Source of the DNA: Craterostigma plantagineum
Lineage: Eukaryota; Streptophyta; Magnoliopsida; Lamiales; Linderniaceae
Assembly (NCBI GenBank): GCA_027422505.1
Contig: JAPQWV010000685.1
Span: forward strand, 224,826-288,825
Reading direction: 5' to 3'
Length of the DNA: 64,000 nucleotides
Translations under genes and position numbers: made by a program
Notes under the pieces: generated by a model
Told to the model about the DNA's origin: nothing
The model's database searches: none
What the model saw: the letters and a program-made list of their open reading frames with translations, nothing else
Shown: positions 57,569 to 64,000 of the stretch, piece after piece
Numbering within the stretch: the first letter of the stretch is position 1
Layout: every line of letters starts with the position of its first letter

Positions 57569-60002
57569 CTATGTAATAACATGGGTGGTCTGTTTCCAAG
57601 TCCCACCGATCACACCTACTAACAAATGGGCGATCGTCAAAAGCTGCTTTTGAACGATGAGTGGAGACGGCGACCATAACTTGAGATAATGCTGAGATAA
57701 TGCCCACAATTTCGCAGCTTCTAATGAGTTGGAACCCATTTTCGAACTTGCGCTCTCATTACAATCTGAAAAATACTTCCACTTACGTCCCTAAGCTTAG
57801 GGTTTGTCGCCACGTAACACGTCGTAGCAGCTGCCTGTATATCATATTTATTACTGAACCAGTTATCTATAAATTCAATATTAGAAAGAACAAAATATGT
57901 AATATGAGGTATTGTCTTTAAGAGCTTTGAAGCCAGAAAGAATACTAAATCTGCGCCGTGCAATGATAAATATTCAAGAAAATAAATATGAGAAGAATGA
58001 TTGCGGGCGTGATATATTATTGGACAACATGAATTGAATATTGTATGTATATATATTGTTCAAGACACAAAAAGATACAGAGATGATGTTAACTACACAT
58101 TTAATCACCTGTAATACGCCTTCGCGGTCTCTAGTTAGCCTCGTTCTTACAATCCCAGGATGAAACACAGTTCACCGTCACGTTTGCATTCATTTCCTGT
58201 AAAATTCTTTTCAACTTAGTATTACAATCTTTAGGTTAAAAAAAAAATACTGCAATTAAAATTATCCGAAGATTAATTAATTAAACCTCTAGTCTCCGCG
58301 CAAGTTCCTTGGTGTGCAAAACGTTGGCTAGCTTGGAAAGAGCATACGCACGCGTCCTCGTACTCACTAATACTCAAATAATTCACATTTTTAATACTGT
58401 GTAATGATCATCTGTCTGAAACTAATTAAGCTACGCACGTGATGATTAGGCAATAATATTAAACTTACAGATTATTATTCTTTGAGATGGTGCCAGGTAA
58501 CGGATGATATCCTCAGAAAACCAAGTATGAATGCTCGAAGAAACGTTGACTATTCTTCCTTGAACGTTGCTCTCCTTCGCTGTCTCCACCATCTTCTTCA
58601 GCAGCAACTTCGTCAGCAAAAAATGACCCAAATAATTCGTAGCAAAAGTCAACTCCACGCCGTCGGCGGAAACGCCATGGACGCTTGAGATTTTCCAGCG
58701 TTTGTTTCTATATTGAAACCGTATAATATTAACTTTTTAGATCGTAGTAATATATATATATAATGAGATGGGGAGACTGAATTTGTTTTAGATTATATAG
58801 TTACATGAGAAGTTGAGAGGTAGACCAAGAGATTCAAACTCTTCCACGAATTTCTAACTGAGTGAAGAGAGCTGAGATCGAGCGACATGACTATGATGTC
58901 CGAGCCTGGAATTTCTGATTTTATCCGAGCCTTAGTTTCCTCGGCGGCTTTTGAGGTCCGAGCCGGCAATACGAGCCTGGCTCCTCGCTTGGCTATGACC
59001 CGAGCCGTTTCGGCTCCAATACCTGACGTGGCTCCTTTTGGAAAAATTAATCATATATATATAACAATCAGAAAGAAAGAGCAATAAAGAAAGAAAACAA
59101 AAGGTTAATTCTTATTTATTAGAAACAAGATTTGCATAAACCAAGAAACTTATAGAGATTTAATTACAATGTTGAAACTTATTATTCTCCTCTTATTGAA
59201 ATTCCGCACTACTTTTTCTTTTCCCAGTATAGCTGGGGTGAAAACGACCCGAGCCGCTAGCAAACAGTTCTGTCATTCGAGATCGGTCAAGTTGAGCTCA
59301 ATCTCAAGTGGTCAAAATCGAGCTCAAGCCGAACTCGAGCTGGCTTTTGGCAATCGGGGCAAGCTTCGAGCCCATCATATCTGGGCTCGTAGTTCGTCGA
59401 GCCCTTATCGAGCGACAATTTTATTTTAACATAATTAATATTTAATATTTATATTAAAGTAATTATTTTATTTAATATATATTCCAATTCGAGCCCGAAT
59501 TCGAGCGCAAATACCTCGCATGACACTAAGCTTATCGAGCCCGACCTTTAACGTTTTTACCCGAGCCGAGCTCGAGCCAAAATTTTTCGAGCTCGACTCA
59601 GGCTCGCGCGCGCAACATGGGTAAATATGAAAAACATTTCGATAGTTATATATTTGTGTACAGAAGACACATATTGATTCTCGAAATAGTCAGCGGTGCA
59701 CGCGCACATGCATTCATCATATATATACTCTTTTTCTTTTATTATTTTTCGCTCATCAAGCTTCGTTCACTTTATTTCGTCCCTTTTCCAATCATTACCT
59801 AATGAAAGTGGCGTTTTATTTTAGTTATTAAACTAATTAATTACCCGAGATAAGGGAGAACAAATAGAAAAAATAAAAAGTTCCTGTGATTATCGCCGTG
59901 ACGGAGGTGAGATCGGAGCACACGGCGGTGACTTCCTCCGCCGTCGTTTTCGAACCAAACCCACTCGGCCCAGTTGAACCGATAAGGTACTTCACAGTTT
60001 CA

Positions 60003-60006
<4 letters not shown>
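57569..60006 (-). CDS. Short-chain dehydrogenase/reductase, TIC32-like, 6 exons, several frame breaks
   Basis: Minus-strand exons are about 60006-59884, 59034-58805, 58707-58469, 58366-58287, 58196-58109 and 57950-57569. The order matches TIC32-type SDRs: YLIGSTGPSGFGSKTTAEEV, the NADP-binding TG|ATSGIGAETARVIAKRG across exons 1/2, PARTSKAAEETK, LDLSSL, FATNYLGHFLLTKLLLKK, GRIVNVSSSIHTWFS, the catalytic YALSK in RAYALSKLANVLHTKELARRL, VHPGIVRTRLTRDREG, FFLASKLLKTIP and AATTCYVATNP. Substrate is unknown; relatives are chloroplast inner-envelope or cytosolic NADP enzymes. One-base breaks lie near 60001, 58840, 58813, 58700, 58690, 58167 and 57770. The exon 1 donor lacks its GT, and 69 in-frame bases (HITYF...KYDI) interrupt exon 6. 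This is either a pseudogene or a gene with many base errors. Confidence 0.82.
59230..59610. repeat. GAGCTCGAGC-rich dispersed repeat in dehydrogenase intron 1
   Basis: Many copies of CGAGCTC, CGAGCCC and GAGCTCGAGCC occur in 380 bases within intron 1 (59035-59883). Similar words occur near 11551. Typical of a decayed plant transposon; no termini found. Confidence 0.6.

Positions 60007-60007
<1 letters not shown>

Positions 60008-60045
<38 letters not shown>
60008..60045. repeat. CT microsatellite in the dehydrogenase leader
   Basis: About 38 bases of CT on the plus strand (GA on the gene strand), directly upstream of the proposed start codon. GA repeats are common plant core-promoter or leader elements. 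Confidence 0.9.
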
Positions 60046-60049
<4 letters not shown>

Positions 60050-60219
60050 AGATTTTCTTTAGCTTCAGAAAGATGGAAGAAAGAAGAAATATGAGTTTGG
60101 TCAAATTGAAATGTCGAGGAAAGACATATCACTGTGGTTATTGGAAAAGAGAGATAAGGAAGAGGAAGTACGCATAAACATGCACTTTGAAAGAAGAATT
60201 AAAGTCTCTCAACACTGGC

Positions 60220-60221
<2 letters not shown>

Positions 60222-60259
<38 letters not shown>

Positions 60260-60302
60260 TATGTATGTATGTATGTATGTATGTATGTATGTATGTATGT
60301 AT
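60222..60302. repeat. Adjacent (TA)n and (ATGT)n microsatellites
   Basis: A TA run at 60222-60257 is followed by ten ATGT units at 60261-60302. The plus-strand frames across it are repeat translation (IYIYIY, MYVCMYVC), not genes. Confidence 0.95.
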
Positions 60303-61184
60303 TGTGTGTGTTTGTACGTGTAAAGTGATGGATTGTAATGAGGAGCGAGGTGGTGAGATTTATATTAATGAGATAGAGCGAAAGGACAAAAGGTTGGGAA
60401 TATTTATTACGTATGGTGATTATGGTGGGGTTAATCGAATCATTATGATGAGGATTGGATATTTGTCATGACCATTAAGGTTTCATTTCTTTAATACATC
60501 CTTTTAGTCTTCTTTGTTCGGAGAATCTAATACCTCGATTTCTCTGACCGTTGTGCTATTATTACAATAATCTCAATATTTTCTGCTTTATATATAGCCG
60601 TATTATTACGAAAAGCTAATCTCATGTAATCACTTTCAAATTGTCGTCATTTATTGTGGATTCCTTTTCTGTAAATCTAGACACTTATTACACACAACTT
60701 GATTTTGATCATTTTTACTGTTTTTTTTTAAATCATACATAGAAAGTCGTGGGTACATGAACGAACCCATGTGGCTCTTCAATTAACATTTACAAAATGG
60801 TATTTCAAATTTATAGCATGCAGTAGCATCATACTTTGACCCTTAGGTACATTGGTGATCTGATTTTGAATCAAAGAGATGCTTTTGACTGAAAAATATA
60901 CAAAAATAAATCAAAGGTGATAATGAGACTCATCGTACACTATTCTTAATAATTTTGAAGACGAAAGGGGGAACTAGTATGAATACTTTATTTTCCTTCT
61001 CAATTATTTCACTTTTTTATCTGGTTAGGATCTGTAAATATTACATAAAAGTGGTGGCACAGTAGCCTATGTATATTTACTGCGTCGGATAAAACGCTAC
61101 CTATACTTCATTAAAATTAAACGAAATACAGTTCGTTTGCACGTGAGGTTTGACTTTTCAAATCAATAAAAGATTGGGGTGTTT
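60303..61184. other. Intergenic, nothing recognised
   Basis: AT-rich spacer between the dehydrogenase leader and the repeat at 61.2 kb. It would contain the dehydrogenase promoter if it lies farther upstream. Confidence 0.5.
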
Positions 61185-61330
61185 CATCGGTCGGTCGGTC
61201 GGTTCTGTTTTTTTCAAATTTCGATTCGATTTTTCGTTTTTAGGTTTTACGTATGCTTAATCCGATATCCGAAACCATTTTAATTTGGTTCGATTCGTTT
61301 TTTATAATTCGGTTCGGTTTTTCGGTAGGA
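61185..61330. repeat. CGGTTCGGTTTTTCGGT-type dispersed repeat
   Basis: (CGGT)4 at 61190-61204 and repeated TTCGATTCG, ATTCGGTTCGG and TTTTTCGGT words. Such sequences are frequent transposon relics in plant DNA; class not determined. Confidence 0.5.
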
Positions 61331-61399
61331 ATTTATACAACAACAACAAAATAATTGAGCTGAAATACATAAAACAATTTATATTTATTAATAAACAAC

Positions 61400-62279
61400 A
61401 AAGATTTATGAAACTTGACTGTAGCCAAAACAATTCAAAGGTCCGAAAAAAACATGAAAATAGTATTGAGTCAGAGGAAGTATGTGCTTGAATTGCTTGG
61501 AGAAACTTGGATGTTAGCTGCTAAGCCACTTAGCATTCCAATGGATAGAACATCTCATTTGCTGAAGCTGAGCCATATGAATCAGAAAGCTATTCATGAA
61601 TTGGTTAGATTAATGTGTATATTATTCGTAGGATTGTAAATAAATATACTTATGCTAAACTTGGCCAGATTTCATATAGTGTCCAAGTCCTTTCCACAAA
61701 ACATGCATGACTAAATAAGTCCATGTTGATGCATTGCATAGAGGTTTAGGTACTTAAAGGTAAGCCACGAATTGGGTTATATCTTGATGCCAAGACTGAA
61801 CTCACTCTGAAGGCATACTGTGATGTTGACCGGGCATCTTGTCCCAAGTCTAGGAAATCTTTAGCAGGGTACTTGATATTCCTTGGAACTCGATGATATC
61901 TTAGAGGACAAAGAAGCAAACACTGTTTCTTGGAGCTCAGCTGAGGTTGAATACTTGGCATTATCTATCGTAACTGCCGAGGTACTTTGGGTGATCGACA
62001 TATATGAGAGACATTGGAATCACAATTAAGAACCAGTACATATCTACACTTACAACAAGTCAGCAATGCAAATAGATGCAAATCCAGTTTTTTATGAGTG
62101 GACAAAGCACATAGTGGTTGATTGCCATTTCATAAGAGACAAGATTCAAGAAAAGGTTATTAAAGTTGATTACATGCCATCTCATGAGCAGCGGCAAATT
62201 TTCTTAATAAAGCTTTATGGAGGAGATCTACTCTCCAAGTTTGGTATGTTGAGCTTATTTGATACCAAACGTTAGGGGA
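61400..62279 (+). pseudogene. Ty1/copia 3' remnant: end of RT and RNase H
   Basis: Frames 61415-61639 and 61746-62275 read NMKIVLSQRKYVLELLGE, then LYLDAKTELTLKAYCDVDRA, KSRKSLAGYLIFLGT, SWSSAEVEYLALS and KHIVVDCHFIRDKIQEK. These are the end of copia reverse transcriptase and RNase H (DAD and SAEAEY-like motifs). Everything upstream is missing. Stops and shifts show it is an old relic, unrelated in sequence to the two intact insertions. Confidence 0.85.
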
Positions 62280-62460
62280 GTGTTAAGAAGAATGAGTGCT
62301 GAGTGATTTATGTAGTGAGGACGTGTATGTAATTTGATGTATATTAGGTAGTTTCTGTATTTTGTAAGTAGCATACGAACTTACGAGAAGTTATACAGAG
62401 ATATAACATTTGTACACACATCGGAATCAATGATTAATGATTTTCCTTCTTCAAGAATTT
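62276..62460 (+). repeat. Possible start of the 3' LTR of the copia remnant
   Basis: After the last codon comes GGGGAGTGTTAAGAAGAATG: a short polypurine tract and a TGTTAAG LTR start. The LTR end was not located. Confidence 0.5.
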
Positions 62461-62741
62461 AATAAATCAAATACAAGAATTTAATAAATCAAATTCAAGA
62501 ATTTTGACTAATTGTTAGTTCTCAATCTTTACAACGTTAACGAAGCAGTTATCCAGTGCTCAACAAGTGTCTGATATTGTGGGTTTGAGTGTTGTATACA
62601 CATGATTTGTGTTTAGACATTGGGTGTCTACCCCTCAATTTCTCCCCTTCTTTTTGGTAAAGAAGAATATCAGTTAGAAGACTTTGACTTACAACATTAT
62701 CGTACAACCCACCTATAACTAAACCCCATTAACTAGACTTA

Positions 62742-62884
62742 GGGTGTGTTTGGTCTGCGGAATTCAATGCGGAAAAGAAAAGAAATTGTGGTCATACGCA
62801 ATAAATCATTGTTACGCTTCATGTGTCGTACCATTCCACTTTTCCGTTTCTTTTACACGTCGAAATCCTAAACCAAACGGACCC
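62742..62884. mobile_element. Tourist/PIF-Harbinger-type MITE, 143 bp, TTA target duplication
   Basis: The left terminus GGGTGTGTTTGGT and the reverse complement of the right terminus GGGTCCGTTTGGT match in 11 of 13 positions. TTA lies outside both ends (62739-62741 and 62885-62887), the usual PIF/Harbinger target. No coding capacity. A diverged copy lies at 43026-43172. Confidence 0.87.
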
Positions 62885-62887
62885 TTA

Positions 62888-64000
62888 AAGTCCACTAACT
62901 CGCTTTTTAAGTGAAATGGAATTCTGTCGAGATTCTCAAATTAGAGTTAATTAGATAAACATTGGATTACAACCATGTAAACTACCCCAGTTAACCGTCC
63001 AATTTTGTGGTACCACTTGGGTAAAGATATATCCCATACGGAATTTATGTATGGAGAAACGTTGTGCTGCATATACAATGAAAACTGGTACGCCATGCTT
63101 CTAGAGATATCATCATATAAATATTTAGGAATTAGATTACACACATAAAACGTGTATGCAACGTAATATACATAAAAAGAAACGTACGTGGATAAATGGT
63201 ACTCTCAACCAAATGGGTACTTATATGTAAAAACTTTATTTCACTATGTACGTATGTATAAATTTATCTGACTGGGTACAGAACTGATACAAGTTTTGAG
63301 TATTTAAGTGTAAATATACTTTTATATGTAAATTAGAAAAAAATAAAAAAAAAAGTTACGAAGTATTACCCATCGTTTTCCGGTCAAATTAAGCACATGG
63401 AAGCGGTAATGTATAAAGTTATTATTCTAACAAAAGATTAGTTTACGAGTGGCGAAGTGGGGTGGGCACGAGTCGAAAATGGGTAAGATATTGCCTTAGT
63501 TTTACAAATAAAAATTAGTTGGTGTGTGACATGACCAATAAATAATTATTGATCTCTTTTTCATATACTTTTTCGAGCACTTCCTCTCAAAATTTCTACT
63601 TCTGATTCGGACCTTTCTTCTTCAAACATATGATATCGAATTTATTTACATAACAATCTTGACTCGTCTTTGTAAATAAAGGAGAGGCATAGTGTGTGTG
63701 CTTGTGTGGGACTGGGATCATAATTCACATCCCACTCTATTTGTAATTCTTAATATATAGATATTTTATTTCATGTTTTCGTTTAGTATCTTTTTGTGAT
63801 AACTTGACAACTCACGAAATGTTCAAGCATCTAGCACTGAGCAGTTTTATTACATATAACGAATGTGCATAGAGAAAACTCAAATAGGGCCCGTTTTTAC
63901 ACCTTTGACCAATGTCTATGATGTTTCGCGTGAACCAATTTAGACCTCAGTGTTGTCAATTATAAACCAATTTAGACGTTAAATAACATGTGTTGAAGTG
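62888..64000. other. Intergenic to window end
   Basis: No gene supported. It contains the repeat at 63195-63345 and otherwise AT-rich sequence with short minus-strand frames without similarity (62947-63144). Confidence 0.5.
63195..63345. repeat. Second copy of the GTACC-rich repeat
   Basis: Words AATGGGTACTTATATG, ATTTCACTATGTACGTA, ATCTGACTGGGTAC and GAGTATTTAAGTGTAA parallel 16410-16530 in order and orientation (ATTGGGTACCTAT, ATTCTACTAGGTACCTA, ATCTGACAGGGTAC, GAGTATTTACGTGTAA). Confidence 0.7.

Noticed and set aside
60111..60471. Plus-strand frames with IYIYIY and MYVC repeats
   Set aside because: They are translations of TA and ATGT microsatellites.

Overview
This is AT-rich nuclear DNA from a flowering plant. 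The genes have GT-AG introns and plant-specific families (HD-Zip I, RLCK-VII kinase, SnRK1 gamma-type subunit, arabinogalactan peptides), and they sit among plant LTR retrotransposons. The gene structures and repeats suggest a core eudicot; the sequence alone does not fix the species.

Layout. Positions 1-18 kb are a gene-rich arm. It holds a DUF616 glycosyltransferase-like gene (+), a KING1-like SnRK1 regulatory subunit (-), a pectate lyase (-), a PBL34/35/36-type receptor-like cytoplasmic kinase (-) and an ATHB5/6/16-type HD-Zip I factor (+). The last two are divergent across 2.3 kb. From 18 to 31 kb there is an AT-rich gene desert interrupted by a complete but RT-deleted Sirevirus-type Ty1/copia element (23216-30597) with 798-bp LTRs and an AGTCT target duplication. 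From 31 to 42 kb there are two arabinogalactan-peptide genes (32.07 and 40.28 kb) that lie in a duplicated block. Between and around them are a BED-finger transposase remnant, a 1-kb non-autonomous hAT element, a 5'-truncated LINE, a tRNA-derived SINE with target duplication and a TRIM. From 43 to 46 kb there is a JINGUBANG-like WD40 gene (-) and a GC-rich solo-LTR candidate. A Tnt1-like copia element with 613/615-bp LTRs and a TATAT target duplication fills 48802-54109. A TIC32-like short-chain dehydrogenase gene (-) spans 57.6-60.0 kb. A copia 3' remnant and a Tourist/Harbinger-type MITE close the window.

The host genes are not functionally linked as far as can be seen; they are ordinary neighbours. 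The most distinctive signals are in the mobile fraction. A 17-bp palindrome (AATGTTG, three bases, CAACATT) recurs through LTR, gag, pol and non-coding parts of the Sirevirus, where it encodes NVxPT-like insertions. A foldback family is flanked by TA microsatellites. Single-base frame breaks occur in almost every conserved gene, and the two Sirevirus LTRs differ mainly by indels, so many breaks may be assembly errors rather than mutations. No new defence or metabolic system was found. The palindrome-seeded retroelement is the best candidate for something undescribed.
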